NCBI RefSeq assembly: GCF_004358755.1
Contig: NZ_SMZY01000001.1
Coordinates: 496,001-560,000 of the forward strand
Direction: 5' to 3'
Length of the DNA stretch: 64,000 nucleotides
From: Peribacillus frigoritolerans
GTDB taxonomy: Bacteria > Bacillota > Bacilli > Bacillales > Bacillaceae
Numbering within the stretch: position 1 is the first letter of the stretch; each line of letters begins with the position of its first letter. This document shows positions 17,169 to 26,872 of this stretch, piece after piece. The notes under the pieces were generated by a model. It was not told where the DNA came from. It searched no databases and saw only the letters and a list, made by a program, of their open reading frames with translations. The translations under genes and the position numbers were made by a program.

Positions 17169-17624
17169 ATGAGTACCTCTAAATTGAAAGATGATTATAA
17201 AAACAACATTAAAAGCTATCAGCCTAAGCCGCCTTATCTTTTGAACTGCATTAAGGCTTTCGTTGTTGGAGGCTTGATTTGCACCTTAGGGCAGGCTATT
17301 CAGAATATGTATATGACCTTTTTTGACTTTACTGAAAAAACAGCGGGGAATCCGACTGTTGCCACTTTAATTCTCATTTCAGCACTGCTGACTGGCTTTG
17401 GTATTTATGATCGAATCGGACAATTTGCCGGTGCGGGGTCAGCTGTTCCTGTTACTGGATTTGCAAACTCCATGACAAGTGCGGCGCTTGAGCACCGCAG
17501 TGAGGGGTTAGTTCTCGGGGTGGCTACGAACATGTTTAAACTGGCAGGCTCAGTTATTGTTTTTGGGGTTGTTGCAGCATATGTTGTTGGAATTATCCGG
17601 TATCTATATGGATTGGCATTTTAA
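17169..17624 (+). CDS. spoVAC: Stage V sporulation protein AC
   Basis: A 151-residue membrane protein with the SpoVAC/SpoVAE-type core FGIYDRIGQFAGAGSAVPVTGFANSM shown here in part. B. subtilis SpoVAC behaves as a mechanosensitive channel that releases DPA at germination. The ATG at 17169 follows GAGAGGAGAA. It shares a recognisable repeat of this core with SpoVAEB further down the operon ([14 protein letters not shown]), pointing to an old duplication. Confidence 0.95.
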   Translation: MSTSKLKDDYKNNIKSYQPKPPYLLNCIKAFVVGGLICTLGQAIQNMYMTFFDFTEKTAGNPTVATLILISALLTGFGIYDRIGQFAGAGSAVPVTGFANSMTSAALEHRSEGLVLGVATNMFKLAGSVIVFGVVAAYVVGIIRYLYGLAF

Positions 17625-17642
17625 CGAGGAGGTGTCTCTGCA

Positions 17643-18665
17643 ATGAGGCTGACTGGAAAACAGACATGGCAATTTGAGAATCAGATTTATGTGCAGTCAA
17701 GCGGTACAGCTGTCGGTCCGAAAGAAGCAGATGGGCCATTTGGAAAATTGTACGACAAAACCTATGATAATCTTCACTGTGATGAGGATAATTGGGAGCT
17801 TGCGGAAAGACGTTTAATGGAAGATGCGATTGAACATGCATTGAAAAAAGGAAATTATACGAAAGAGGACATCGATTTTTTCCTTGCTGGGGATCTATTA
17901 AACCAAAACGTGACGGCAAATTATACGGCCAGGCAAAATAAGATTCCTTTTCTATGTATGTTCGGTGCCTGTTCAACTTCAATGGAAACGCTCGCCGTAA
18001 GCTCAGCGCTTGTAGACGGGGGATTTGCGAATCGCGTCATGGCAGCTACGAGCAGCCATAATGCAACAGCTGAAAGACAATTCCGTTATCCAACAGAATA
18101 TGGCGGGCAAAAACCGGATACTGCGCAATCGACCATTTCAGGTTCAGGGGCTGTCATCGTAAGCCGTGATCCGAGTGACATTATGATTACTTCCGCAACG
18201 ATAGGAAGAGTGGCGGATCTTGGGATTACAGACCCATTTGATATGGGGTCTGCGATGGCGCCGGCAGCTGCCGATACCATCGCGCAGCATTTTAAAGATT
18301 TGAACAGTAAGCCTGAAGACTACGATTTGATTGTGACAGGTGATTTGGCGTCTGTCGGAAGCCCGATTCTAAAGGACCTGCTGAAAGAAGAAGGCTACGA
18401 CGTTTATGCAAATCATAATGACTGCGGATTAATGATTTACCGACCTGATCAAAATGTTTTTGCAGGCGGAAGCGGATGCGGGTGTTCTGCAGTTGTCACC
18501 TACAGCCACATTTTTAATGAACTAAAGAGCGGAAACCTTAATCGTGTGATGGTTGTAGCAACAGGTGCTCTGCTTAGCCCGACAATGATTCAGCAAAAAG
18601 AGTCGATACCGACTATTGCACATGGCGTCGTGTTTGAACGTGTGAACAGGGGTGTGATCGGATAA
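17643..18665 (+). CDS. spoVAD: Stage V sporulation protein AD, DPA-binding
   Basis: A 340-residue soluble protein of the thiolase/KAS III fold that binds dipicolinic acid directly and sits on the outer face of the inner spore membrane. The segment [15 protein letters not shown] places a cysteine (about residue 110) at the position of the thiolase nucleophile, although the family is not known to be a condensing enzyme. GAGGAGGTG lies before the ATG at 17643. Its last base is shared with the spoVAEB start codon. Confidence 0.95.
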   Translation: MRLTGKQTWQFENQIYVQSSGTAVGPKEADGPFGKLYDKTYDNLHCDEDNWELAERRLMEDAIEHALKKGNYTKEDIDFFLAGDLLNQNVTANYTARQNKIPFLCMFGACSTSMETLAVSSALVDGGFANRVMAATSSHNATAERQFRYPTEYGGQKPDTAQSTISGSGAVIVSRDPSDIMITSATIGRVADLGITDPFDMGSAMAPAAADTIAQHFKDLNSKPEDYDLIVTGDLASVGSPILKDLLKEEGYDVYANHNDCGLMIYRPDQNVFAGGSGCGCSAVVTYSHIFNELKSGNLNRVMVVATGALLSPTMIQQKESIPTIAHGVVFERVNRGVIG

Positions 18666-19015
18666 TGGAATATTTAATTGCGTTTGTCGTAGGCGGAGCA
18701 ATATGTGTCATCGGCCAGCTGCTCCTTGACGTGGCAAAATTGACGCCGGCTCATGTCATGAGTTCGTTTGTTGTAGCTGGTGCCATTCTTGACGGCTTTG
18801 GGATCTATGATAATTTTATTGAATTTGCAGGGGCAGGGGCCACTGTTCCAATTACAAGCTTTGGACATTCTTTGCTGCATGGTGCAATGCATCAAGCAGA
18901 TGAACATGGCATTATCGGAATCGGAATCGGAATTTTCGAATTGACATCAGCGGGGATTTCTTCAGCAATCGTTTTTGCATTTTTTGTAGCACTTATTTTC
19001 AAACCGAAAGGATAA
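18665..19015 (+). CDS. spoVAEB: Stage V sporulation protein AE (SpoVAEB)
   Basis: A 116-residue membrane protein with three to four helices and the core [20 protein letters not shown], paralogous to SpoVAC. In B. subtilis spoVAE was split into spoVAEB and spoVAEA, and this is the membrane part. The ATG overlaps the spoVAD stop by one base, so translation is probably coupled. Confidence 0.92.
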   Translation: MEYLIAFVVGGAICVIGQLLLDVAKLTPAHVMSSFVVAGAILDGFGIYDNFIEFAGAGATVPITSFGHSLLHGAMHQADEHGIIGIGIGIFELTSAGISSAIVFAFFVALIFKPKG

Positions 19016-19024
19016 GATCATCCT

Positions 19025-19630
19025 ATGACAGAAACGAGAAGGGTCATATTAGTAACAGACGGGGATGTTTATGCAGCTAAAACCATTGCGTATGCTGCAA
19101 AGCAGATCGGCGGGAGGTGCATCTCTCAGTCAAAAGGCAATCCAACTTTTTTAACGGGGCCTGAGATTGTGAAGTTAATTTTGAAAACACCTTATGACCC
19201 TGTTTTTGTCATGTTTGATGATTGCGGTTTATTGGAAGAGGGACCAGGTGAAAGAGCGATGCAGTACGTAGCGGAACATCCGCAGGTTGATGTGCTTGGT
19301 GTGATTGCCGTTGCAGCAAAAACGCACGGATCAGAGTGGACGAATATTGACGTTTCCATTGACCGTGACGGGCTTATCTCTGAGTACGGAGTGGATAAGA
19401 GCGGAATCCGTGAATTTGAGGTAGGGAAAATGACTGGAGATACGGTGTATTGCCTAGACAAACTGGATGTACCTATCATAGTCGGCATTGGGGACATCGG
19501 TAAAATGTCCCGTAAAGACAGTTTAGATCATGGATCACCGATCACTATGAAGGCGGTAGAACTGATTCTTGAAAGGAGCGGCATGGCAGATGAGCGAAAA
19601 CGTGAAACAAAAGACATCAATCTCTCCTAA
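19025..19630 (+). CDS. spoVAEA: Stage V sporulation protein AEA
   Basis: A 201-residue soluble protein starting [20 protein letters not shown], with the conserved [13 protein letters not shown] and [18 protein letters not shown] stretches of the SpoVAEA family. Its role within the DPA transport complex is not defined. It overlaps the beginning of spoVAF by 41 bases, a common feature of this operon. Confidence 0.92.
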   Translation: MTETRRVILVTDGDVYAAKTIAYAAKQIGGRCISQSKGNPTFLTGPEIVKLILKTPYDPVFVMFDDCGLLEEGPGERAMQYVAEHPQVDVLGVIAVAAKTHGSEWTNIDVSIDRDGLISEYGVDKSGIREFEVGKMTGDTVYCLDKLDVPIIVGIGDIGKMSRKDSLDHGSPITMKAVELILERSGMADERKRETKDINLS

Positions 19631-21065
19631 GCTCGTTGTAAATGAGAATTATTTTAAAAATCATGTAGGATTAAATCAGAGTTTTGACTTGGGTGTCCGC
19701 AAAATTACTGTGATGGGCATTGGCGTGAATCTGTATTATGTCAATGGACTTTGCGATACCTCCTACATCATTCAGCTTTTAAAAGAATTAATTGAGATAA
19801 ATGATTATGAACACGAGAAGATGAAAGTAAACGAAATCGTCGAAAACCGCTTAGTGAATCAGCAGGTTCAAAGAATTAAAACAATCGATGAAGCCGTTGA
19901 TCAAGTGCTGTCAGGCCTTGTCGTCTTTATGATTGAAGGGTGCGATTACGGGCTGGTTGTTGATGTAAGGAGCTATCCCGGCAGAAACCCTGAGGAACCG
20001 GATACTGAAAAAGTCGTAAGGGGATCAAGAGACGGATTTGTAGAGAATATCATTGTGAATACAGCCCTTATCCGAAGAAGAATCAGGGATGAACGCTTAC
20101 GGTATTCGATGATGAAGGTCGGTGAGCGTTCTAAAACGGATATCTGTCTTTGTTACATAGAAGATGTTGCTGACCCGAATTTGATAGAAGTTGTTAAAAA
20201 AGAGCTCGAAACCATTAAAATTGACGGTCTGACTATGGCGGATAAAACGGTGGAAGAATTTTTAGTCAAGCAGGGCTATAATCCTTATCCCCTTGTCAGA
20301 TATACAGAGCGGGCAGATGTAGCAGCCAATCATTTATTAGAAGGGCATGTATTAATTATTGTGGATACATCACCAAGTGTGATCATAACCCCGACAACCT
20401 TCTTTCATCACGTGCAGCATGCAGAAGAGTACCGCCAGGCGCCTGCTGTCGGAACGTTTTTAAGGTGGGTTCGTTTCCTTGGGATTATCGGTTCAATTCT
20501 AATCGTTCCCTTGTGGTTTATGTACGTGCTTCAGCCTTCTTTGCTGCCTGAGAACATTGCCTATATCGGACCGAATGAGCAAAAGAATATACCGATTGTC
20601 GTTCAGATATTCATGGCCGATCTGGGGATCGAATTTTTAAGGATGGCAGCCATCCATACACCAACCGCCCTGTCTGTTGCAATGGGATTAATTGCAGCGG
20701 CATTGATCGGGCAAATCGCAATCGATGTGGGGCTCTTTGTACCTGAAGTTATTTTATATGTGGCCATTGCTGCAATCGGCACATTTGCCACTCCAAGCTA
20801 TGAGCTCAGCATCGCCAATAAGATGATGCGGCTTGTTCTGCTGCTGTCAGTTGCATTATTCAAGGCAGAAGGATTGGTCATTGGCGCAACCGTCATCTTT
20901 TTATTCCTGACACACATCCGGTCTCTGAATACGCCATACCTATGGCCATTCCTTCCATTTAATCCGAAAGCATTCTGGCAGATTTTAATTCGCACATCTG
21001 TTCCTGGAGCGAAAATCAGGCCTAGTATTGTCCATCCTCAAAATGTAAGAAAACAGCCCCGCTGA
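19590..21065 (+). CDS. spoVAF: SpoVAF, GerA-family spore membrane protein
   Basis: A 491-residue homologue of the GerAA-type germinant receptor A subunits, with a soluble N-terminal half and five or six transmembrane helices from about residue 290 on (including the [21 protein letters not shown] region). Recent work on the family describes SpoVAF as part of an ion-conducting complex that amplifies germination signals. AAAGGAG at 19571-19577 and the ATG at 19590 define the start within spoVAEA. It closes the operon. Confidence 0.93.
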   Translation: MSENVKQKTSISPKLVVNENYFKNHVGLNQSFDLGVRKITVMGIGVNLYYVNGLCDTSYIIQLLKELIEINDYEHEKMKVNEIVENRLVNQQVQRIKTIDEAVDQVLSGLVVFMIEGCDYGLVVDVRSYPGRNPEEPDTEKVVRGSRDGFVENIIVNTALIRRRIRDERLRYSMMKVGERSKTDICLCYIEDVADPNLIEVVKKELETIKIDGLTMADKTVEEFLVKQGYNPYPLVRYTERADVAANHLLEGHVLIIVDTSPSVIITPTTFFHHVQHAEEYRQAPAVGTFLRWVRFLGIIGSILIVPLWFMYVLQPSLLPENIAYIGPNEQKNIPIVVQIFMADLGIEFLRMAAIHTPTALSVAMGLIAAALIGQIAIDVGLFVPEVILYVAIAAIGTFATPSYELSIANKMMRLVLLLSVALFKAEGLVIGATVIFLFLTHIRSLNTPYLWPFLPFNPKAFWQILIRTSVPGAKIRPSIVHPQNVRKQPR

Positions 21066-21123
21066 GATTGAAAGTACATGGCTTTTGTGATATTGTAAGC
21101 TTAATTTACCTGAAGGAAACGAA

Positions 21124-21171
21124 TAAAAGGACAGTTGTTAAAGCCATGAGTCAGCGACTGTCTTTTTATCC
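21124..21171 (+). terminator. Stem-loop terminator between spoVAF and lysA
   Basis: GGACAGT and ACTGTC, extended by A/T pairs, enclose a 21-base loop and lead into TTTTTATCC. No lysine riboswitch was recognised in the lysA leader. Confidence 0.6.
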
Positions 21172-21203
21172 TTTTTACCCGAGATGAAAGAGGGAATGTT
21201 AAA

Positions 21204-22526
21204 TTGTTCTTACATGGAAGCAGTAAAGTTAACGAGCGGAATCACCTGGAAATCGGCGGAGTCGATGCGGCCGAACTTGCATCGAAATATGGAACACCCC
21301 TGTACATCTATGATGTTGCGCTTATTCGCGACCGTGCGAGAAGCTTTAAGAATACATTTGAAAAGCTTGGCGTAAAAGCGCAGGTAGCCTATGCAAGTAA
21401 AGCCTTTTCATCCGTTGCGATGTTTCAGCTGGTTGAAGAAGAGGGATTATCACTGGATGTAGTTTCAGGGGGAGAGCTTTATACGGCTGTTACAGCGGGT
21501 TTCCCTGCCGGCAGAATCCACTTTCATGGAAATAATAAGAGTAAAGAAGAATTAGAAATGGCGATCAAGCTGAAAATCGGCTGTATCGTGGTTGATAATT
21601 TTCACGAAATAGAGCTTCTGAAAGAACTTGCTGCAAAAGAAAATACAGTCGTGCCGATTCTGCTCAGGGTTACTCCTGGAGTTGAAGCGCATACGCATGA
21701 TTATATTACAACAGGGCAAGAGGATTCAAAATTTGGGTTTGATCTGCAAAATGGTCAAGTAGAACGTGCGATGGAAAATGTTCTTTCTTCCTCTGCCTTC
21801 AACATGCTGGGCTACCATTGCCACATTGGATCACAAATCTTTGATGCAACCGGTTTCGTTCTTGCTGCAGAAAAAATCTTCACTAAAGTCAGCTATTGGA
21901 GAGATACCTTCCAGTATGAACCGAAAGTAGTGAACTTGGGCGGGGGATTTGGCATCCGCTACACGGATGAGGATGAACCGCTTCCGGCTACTTATTATGT
22001 TGAAAAAATTGTTAAAAGCATAAAAGGTCTTGTAGCTGAAAGCGGCATTGAGATGCCGGAAATCTGGATTGAGCCGGGCCGTTCACTTGTTGGCGATGCC
22101 GGAACAACCATCTATTCCATCGGGTCTGAAAAAGAAGTGCCGAATATCCGCAAGTATGTATCTGTTGACGGCGGAATGAGCGATAACCTTCGCCCAGCCC
22201 TCTATCAGGCAAAATATGAAGCGGCGCTTGCAAACCGCATGAATGATAAAAATGATGAGTCTGTTTCAATCGCAGGAAAATGCTGTGAAAGCGGCGATAT
22301 GCTGATTTGGGATCTGCCGCTTCCAAAGGCAAACCCTGATGATCTGCTGGCTGTATTCTGTACAGGAGCATACGGCTATTCCATGGCGAACAATTATAAC
22401 CGCATTCCGCGTCCTCCGGTTGTTTTTGCGGAAAATGGAGAAGAACAGCTTGTGATTAAAAGAGAAACGTATCAGGATTTAGTTGCGCTTGATCTGCCTT
22501 TAAAATCAAAAGTGACGCAAAGTTAA
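21204..22526 (+). CDS. lysA: Diaminopimelate decarboxylase
   Basis: A 440-residue PLP-dependent enzyme that converts meso-diaminopimelate to lysine, the last step of lysine synthesis. The PLP lysine is Lys66 in YASKAFSS; the glycine loop GGGFGIRY, the phosphate-binding EPGRSLVGDAG and the catalytic CCESGDML are all visible. The start is TTG at 21204, giving MFLHGSSKVN, which corresponds to the B. subtilis LysA N-terminus. It lies downstream of spoVAF as in B. subtilis. Confidence 0.96.
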   Translation: MFLHGSSKVNERNHLEIGGVDAAELASKYGTPLYIYDVALIRDRARSFKNTFEKLGVKAQVAYASKAFSSVAMFQLVEEEGLSLDVVSGGELYTAVTAGFPAGRIHFHGNNKSKEELEMAIKLKIGCIVVDNFHEIELLKELAAKENTVVPILLRVTPGVEAHTHDYITTGQEDSKFGFDLQNGQVERAMENVLSSSAFNMLGYHCHIGSQIFDATGFVLAAEKIFTKVSYWRDTFQYEPKVVNLGGGFGIRYTDEDEPLPATYYVEKIVKSIKGLVAESGIEMPEIWIEPGRSLVGDAGTTIYSIGSEKEVPNIRKYVSVDGGMSDNLRPALYQAKYEAALANRMNDKNDESVSIAGKCCESGDMLIWDLPLPKANPDDLLAVFCTGAYGYSMANNYNRIPRPPVVFAENGEEQLVIKRETYQDLVALDLPLKSKVTQS

Positions 22527-22567
22527 ACTGAAAAAAAGACGAGCCAGCCGGCTCGTCTTTTTTCAGT
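22527..22567. terminator. Bidirectional terminator between lysA and ypuA
   Basis: A perfect stem (GACGAGCC and GGCTCGTC) is flanked by A and T runs on both sides, so it works for both convergent genes. Confidence 0.93.
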
Positions 22568-23449
22568 TTATGCATTATCTTTATTGCTGAAAATGGAGAT
22601 GATTGCATTCCAAAGGGCAATGAAGAACTCCTTAAGCTGATCCAGGAAGTTTTGTCCTTCCTCTGAATCTATAAAGTTAGAAATCTTATCTTTTGCTTTA
22701 TCAAGCTGCTGTCCTACTTGATCCCAGTCAACGTTGACTTCTTTCATTTTGTTAAATAATTCAACAAGACTGTTAATTTCTTCTTCTGACAGAGTGATGC
22801 CAAGGTCGCTTGCTGCTTTTTCAATTAATTCGCGGAATTCCGCATCTGTTTCAGGCACGCCATTATTTGCGATTTCTTCTTTGATTTTCGCCATAAGCGC
22901 ACTCGCATTTTCTTCGCCGACTTTATCTCCAAGCTCTGCTGTTTTGACAAGCTCTTCGTTTGCCACCTGCTTGACTTCTTCTGGAATGGCTTCATCCGAA
23001 GTAACTTCGTATGCTTTTAATAATCCGGTGAGCGCCGCCGTTCCGGAAACTTCAAAAGGAGCGGTAACCTGGATTGTTGCATCCTTTACACCAGCTGTCA
23101 TAAGGGCATTCAAGTACATTTCATCTGTTACCCAATTAATATTTTGTGTATCTACTTCAAGACCTGATCCGCTTTTTTCGATTGTAATGGCTGATGATGA
23201 AATCGCCTTTGTGCCAATCTGGGCTTTAGGAATGTAGTTTCCTAAATATTTATGTTCTTCTTCATTCGTCACTTCAATAACCTGTGAATTGTCATCAGCG
23301 CCCATCTCGCTAAGCATAGACTGCTTCTGCTCTTCTGTTAAGTTCTTTCCGAGTGTGATAATTTTATCTCCGGCAGCTGCATCTGCAAGCCCGATCGTCG
23401 GGAACGCAAATAATGCAAGCGCCATAATAGAAACCAATATCTTTTTCAA
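22568..23449 (-). CDS. ypuA: DUF1002 secreted protein YpuA
   Basis: A 293-residue exported protein. A signal peptide (MKKILVSIMALALFAFPTIG, cleavage near ADA) is followed by the DUF1002 domain, with the characteristic NINWVTDEMYLNALMTAGV region, and a helical C-terminal half. AAGGAGG precedes the ATG. B. subtilis YpuA lies between lysA and ppiB as here and responds to cell-envelope stress regulators; its biochemical role is unknown. A TATAAT box about 45 bases upstream on the minus strand suggests its own promoter. Confidence 0.88.
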   Translation of the reverse strand: MKKILVSIMALALFAFPTIGLADAAAGDKIITLGKNLTEEQKQSMLSEMGADDNSQVIEVTNEEEHKYLGNYIPKAQIGTKAISSSAITIEKSGSGLEVDTQNINWVTDEMYLNALMTAGVKDATIQVTAPFEVSGTAALTGLLKAYEVTSDEAIPEEVKQVANEELVKTAELGDKVGEENASALMAKIKEEIANNGVPETDAEFRELIEKAASDLGITLSEEEINSLVELFNKMKEVNVDWDQVGQQLDKAKDKISNFIDSEEGQNFLDQLKEFFIALWNAIISIFSNKDNA

Positions 23450-23642
23450 AAAAAGACCTCCTTATTTCATGACAGCAACCTTCATTATAGTATTTTTTTC
23501 TGATTGGCGACAGAGTTTTTTGGCTGTCGTATCTTCTTGGTGAGGCGGCAGACGATCTCCTTGGCTTTCTTGAACGTATTATAGTAGAATGAATAACGTT
23601 CAGTCTATTAGACGAAAAAAAGAAGCAGGAGGTTTCATACAT

Positions 23643-24077
23643 ATGAAAAAAGGTCAAATTACAATGGAAAACGGCGATCAATTAGTGATCGAATTTTATC
23701 CTGAGGCAGCTCCAAAAACAGTTGAAAACTTTGAGAAGCTTGCAAATGAAGGTTTCTACAACGGAGTAAACTTCCACCGTGTTATTCCAGGTTTTGTTGC
23801 TCAAGGCGGAGACCCAACGGGAACAGGCGCTGGCGGTCCTGGCTACTCTATTAAATGTGAAACAGCAGGGAACCCTCACAAGCACGTGGCTGGAGCATTA
23901 TCGATGGCTCATGCAGGCAAAGACACAGGCGGCAGCCAGTTCTTCATCGTTCACGAGCCGCAGCCTCATTTAAATGGCGTTCATACTGTTTTCGGCCAAG
24001 TGGTTGTGGGCATGGACAACATTTATAAAATCAAGCAAGGCGATGTTATGAAAGAAGTTAAAGTCTGGGAAGAATAA
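23643..24077 (+). CDS. ppiB: Peptidyl-prolyl cis-trans isomerase B (cyclophilin)
   Basis: A 144-residue cytosolic cyclophilin. The signature [19 protein letters not shown] and the active-site segments [22 protein letters not shown] are present. AGGAGG lies ahead of the ATG at 23643; the longer reading from 23589 has no ribosome binding site. It is divergent from ypuA across a short promoter region and ends in a strong terminator. Confidence 0.96.
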   Translation: MKKGQITMENGDQLVIEFYPEAAPKTVENFEKLANEGFYNGVNFHRVIPGFVAQGGDPTGTGAGGPGYSIKCETAGNPHKHVAGALSMAHAGKDTGGSQFFIVHEPQPHLNGVHTVFGQVVVGMDNIYKIKQGDVMKEVKVWEE

Positions 24078-24082
24078 AAACG

Positions 24083-24116
24083 GAAAAAGCTGGCCGCATG
24101 CGGTCAGCTTTTTTTA
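24083..24116 (+). terminator. Terminator after ppiB
   Basis: AAAAAGCTGGCCGCA pairs with TGCGGTCAGCTTTTT (one G-U pair) and leads into further T residues. Confidence 0.92.
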
Positions 24117-24132
24117 TCGCTTTTTGAAAGAG

Positions 24133-24663
24133 TTAACCGCCTGCACCCGCTCCTCCGGCAGCAGGCGCCGCTGCCGCTGCATTCCGCTGACCTAATTCCT
24201 GATCTAAAATAAGGATGGCGGCAGGGTTGTCTTTCGCTAATTTTAATCGATCAACAATGGTCTGAGCCTGAGCTTCTTCGTCGATTTGTTCAAGGAGAAA
24301 CTCTTGAATAAATATGGCCGTTTGTTCATCTGTTTGTTTTATATAATTGTAGGCCTGGCGGTAGGAGTTTGTGACAAACTGCTCATGCTCAAGAACCTTT
24401 TGAAACGTTTCCAGTGGTGTCCCAAATTCAGATGGCTGTGCAGGAAGTGCCTGAATCTCCACTAAACCATTCTTATCCGTAACATAATCAATCAGTTTCA
24501 GCATATGTGTCCGTTCTTCCTCTGACTGCAGTCTCAGCCAAGACGCCATGCCGGTATAATTGCGGGTTGCCATATATGCAGACATGGCGAGATACAGGGT
24601 TGCAGATACATGCTCAATCTGAATTAAGTTATTGAGAAGCTTTCTTATCTGCTCATCGAGCAT
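24133..24663 (-). CDS. Non-heme ferritin-like protein
   Basis: A 176-residue four-helix-bundle ferritin for iron storage. Ferroxidase-type ligands are seen in QIEHVSATLYLAMSAYM (helix A glutamate near residue 17), SEEERTHMLKL (helix B) and the FLLEQIDEEAQAQ stretch. The C-terminus is an unusual Ala-Gly-rich tail (about 20 residues, AAAAAPAAGGAGAGG) beyond the fifth helix. AAGGAGGG precedes the ATG at 24663. The tail recalls the Gly/Ala C-termini of some Bacillus ferritins. A structural Dps protein is unlikely given the domain order. Confidence 0.88.
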   Translation of the reverse strand: MLDEQIRKLLNNLIQIEHVSATLYLAMSAYMATRNYTGMASWLRLQSEEERTHMLKLIDYVTDKNGLVEIQALPAQPSEFGTPLETFQKVLEHEQFVTNSYRQAYNYIKQTDEQTAIFIQEFLLEQIDEEAQAQTIVDRLKLAKDNPAAILILDQELGQRNAAAAAPAAGGAGAGG

Positions 24664-24768
24664 TCTATCCCTCCTTAAACTGGTTTATATTTTAATGTAT
24701 TTATGAAAAACGGTTATATGCTAAGTAGAGTTGAGAATCAGTTAAAATTACGCTTTTAAGTTTATTCA

Positions 24769-24797
24769 TTGCATAATTCCCACACTCTCGTTAAAAT
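24769..24797 (+). promoter_or_regulatory. Promoter of the rib operon
   Basis: TTGCAT and TAAAAT are 17 bases apart, about 30 bases upstream of the FMN riboswitch. Confidence 0.55.
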
Positions 24798-24828
24798 GAT
24801 AGAAAGGAAAACTTCATAATTCATTGAA

Positions 24829-24967
24829 TTCCTTCGGGGCAGGGTGAAATTCCCAACCGGCGGTGATAAAGCAAAAGCTTTTAAGTCCGTGACCCGGCTG
24901 CATTTATTGCAGGCGGTGGATCTAGTGAAAATCTGGAGCCGACAGTATAGTCTGGATGGGAGAAGGA
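24829..24967 (+). ncRNA. FMN riboswitch (RFN element) of the ribD operon
   Basis: The conserved core TTCGGGGCAGGGTGAAATTC, then CCGGCGGTGATAAAGC, AGTCCGTGACCCG, GGTGGATCTAGTGAAAATCTGG in parts, and the closing GATGGGAGAAGG are all present in order. FMN binding is expected to favour the terminator at 25059-25091 and stop riboflavin synthesis. The leader to ribD is about 150 bases past the aptamer. Confidence 0.96.
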
Positions 24968-25058
24968 ACACAATGTGAACGCGCGGGTATTATTTTTCTG
25001 AAAAAACAGATGAATAGTACTCTTGTTTGGCATGCATATGTGACTGAAATCCCTTACA

Positions 25059-25091
25059 AAGCCCCAGGTATCTATTACCTTGGGCTTTTTA
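25059..25091 (+). terminator. Riboswitch-controlled terminator in the ribD leader
   Basis: AAGCCCCAGGTA pairs with TACCTTGGGCTT around TCTAT and is followed by TTTTTATTTTT, between the aptamer and ribD. Confidence 0.88.
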
Positions 25092-25117
25092 TTTTTATTT
25101 TAAAAGGGGGCAGTGCA

Positions 25118-26206
25118 TTGAAAGATCAGGATTATATGAAAGTGGCCCTTCAGCTTGCAGAACAAGGCTCTGGACAAACAAGTCCTAACCCGCTCGTTGG
25201 AGCTGTTGTAGTGAAAAATGGACAGATCATTGGAATGGGCGCCCATTTAAAAGCAGGCGAACCTCATGCTGAAGTACATGCTGTAAGAATGGCAGGTTCA
25301 CAAGCTGAGGATTCAACCGTCTATGTGACGCTGGAGCCATGCAGTCATCACGGAAAAACACCTCCGTGTGCTGACCTGCTCATTTCTTCAAAGGTGAAAA
25401 GAGTGGTTGTTGCAGCGGAAGACCCGAATCCGCTTGTAGCAGGAAGAGGAATGAAGAAGCTTCAAGCTGCTGGAATCGAAGTGGTTTCAGGAGTATTAAA
25501 AAACGAAGCAGAAGAGCTGAATAAAGTCTTTTTCCATTACATTCAAACGAAACGTCCTTTTGTAACCCTAAAATGGGCGTGCAGCCTTGATGGGAAAACG
25601 GCTACGGTCACAGGTGAAAGCAAGTGGATAACAGGTGAATCCGCAAGGAAAGATGTTCACAAATACCGGGAACTTCATGATGCAATTTTAGCTGGCGTTG
25701 AAACCGTGATAAAAGATGATCCATCACTGACTTGCCGGCTTGAAAACCCGAAAAAGCAGCCAGTCAGAATTGTTTTGGATACGCACCTTAGAACACCGGA
25801 AACGGCTGGTTTAGTCAACGATGGCCATTCGCCTGTATGGATTATTACCGGCAGTGAAGTTTCCCCTGAAAGGATAGAGTCTTTTCAAAGGAAGAACGCG
25901 GTTATCATTCAAATGAATACTCCGGATATTGAGATAGATAATCTTCTTCACCTGCTGGGGGAAAGAAACATTACATCGCTCTTCGTAGAGGGCGGAGCCG
26001 CAGTTCATGGCAGTTTTATAAAAAGCGGGCTTTTCAATCAAGTGGTGAGTTATACTGCCCCGATGCTCATCGGCGGAAAAGAGGCCCCTCCTGCAGTAGC
26101 CGGTGCCGGCTTCAGCCGTATAAACGAGGCGATTCGACTAAGAATAAAAGAAACTGAGATACTCGGAGATGATCTTAAAATAGTCTGTGTGAAAAAAGAG
26201 GGGTGA
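25118..26206 (+). CDS. ribD: Bifunctional riboflavin deaminase-reductase RibD
   Basis: A 362-residue two-domain enzyme: an N-terminal pyrimidine deaminase (zinc site HAEVHAV and PCSHHGKTPPCAD, about residues 48-85) and a C-terminal reductase acting on the ribosylamino-pyrimidine intermediate (KWACSLDGKTATVTGESKW, GGAAVHGSF). The start is TTG at 25118 after AAAAGGGGG, giving MKDQDYMKVAL; a longer reading would run through the riboswitch and is false. First gene of the rib operon, equal to B. subtilis ribG. Confidence 0.95.
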   Translation: MKDQDYMKVALQLAEQGSGQTSPNPLVGAVVVKNGQIIGMGAHLKAGEPHAEVHAVRMAGSQAEDSTVYVTLEPCSHHGKTPPCADLLISSKVKRVVVAAEDPNPLVAGRGMKKLQAAGIEVVSGVLKNEAEELNKVFFHYIQTKRPFVTLKWACSLDGKTATVTGESKWITGESARKDVHKYRELHDAILAGVETVIKDDPSLTCRLENPKKQPVRIVLDTHLRTPETAGLVNDGHSPVWIITGSEVSPERIESFQRKNAVIIQMNTPDIEIDNLLHLLGERNITSLFVEGGAAVHGSFIKSGLFNQVVSYTAPMLIGGKEAPPAVAGAGFSRINEAIRLRIKETEILGDDLKIVCVKKEG

Positions 26207-26213
26207 CAAGTGA

Positions 26214-26858
26214 ATGTTTACAGGAATCATTGAGGAAATCGGCACAATCGCGAGTATGCAGGGAACAGAGAATGCAATCGAGATGACCATACATGCAGAG
26301 AAAATTACAGATGATGTGAATCTTGGAGACAGTATTTCCGTTAATGGCGTTTGTTTAACAGTAACAGCCTTCACTGCTGGATCATTTACTGTGGATGTGA
26401 TGCCCGAAACAGTCAAAGCAACTTCCCTGAATTCGCTTGTGCCTGGTTCATCCGTCAATCTGGAGCGGGCGATGCCCGCCAATGGGCGCTTCGGAGGCCA
26501 TTTTGTAACAGGGCATGTTGACGGAACCGGAATTATCATCCGCAAAAAGCCTTCAGCCAATGCGGTTTACTATGAGATCAAGGTGAGTAAAGAAATAACG
26601 TCATCATTAGTCATGAAAGGTTCGATAGCCATTGACGGCATCAGCCTGACCATATTTGGTTTAGAGGATGAAAAAGTAACCGTATCAATTATTCCCCACA
26701 CATTGTCTGAAACGGTGCTTGGAGGCAAAAAGGCAGGGGATACCGTAAATATCGAATGCGATATGCTCGGAAAATATGTCAAAAAATTTGTGATGCAGTC
26801 AGATTCAAAATCTTCATCTTTAACACCAGACTTTCTAAAGGAAAATGGTTTTTATTAG
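26214..26858 (+). CDS. ribE: Riboflavin synthase alpha chain
   Basis: A 214-residue protein made of two homologous lumazine-binding domains ([12 protein letters not shown] at 1-12 and the repeat starting [12 protein letters not shown] near 98). It dismutates two 6,7-dimethyl-8-ribityllumazine molecules into riboflavin and the pyrimidine. The gene starts eight bases after ribD and ends 14 bases before ribBA. B. subtilis uses the symbol ribE (formerly ribB). Confidence 0.95.
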   Translation: MFTGIIEEIGTIASMQGTENAIEMTIHAEKITDDVNLGDSISVNGVCLTVTAFTAGSFTVDVMPETVKATSLNSLVPGSSVNLERAMPANGRFGGHFVTGHVDGTGIIIRKKPSANAVYYEIKVSKEITSSLVMKGSIAIDGISLTIFGLEDEKVTVSIIPHTLSETVLGGKKAGDTVNIECDMLGKYVKKFVMQSDSKSSSLTPDFLKENGFY

Positions 26859-26872
26859 AATGGGGGATCATC

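Noticed and set aside
21066-21203. Lysine riboswitch in the lysA leader
   Set aside because: The region is only 138 bases, contains a simple terminator and lacks the L-box conserved segments.
22734-23237. 167-codon Ser-rich ORF antisense to ypuA
   Set aside because: It is a shadow frame; ypuA has a signal peptide, ribosome binding site and known family.
24762-24971. ORF on the minus strand over the ribD leader
   Set aside because: It is antisense to the FMN riboswitch and lacks start signals.
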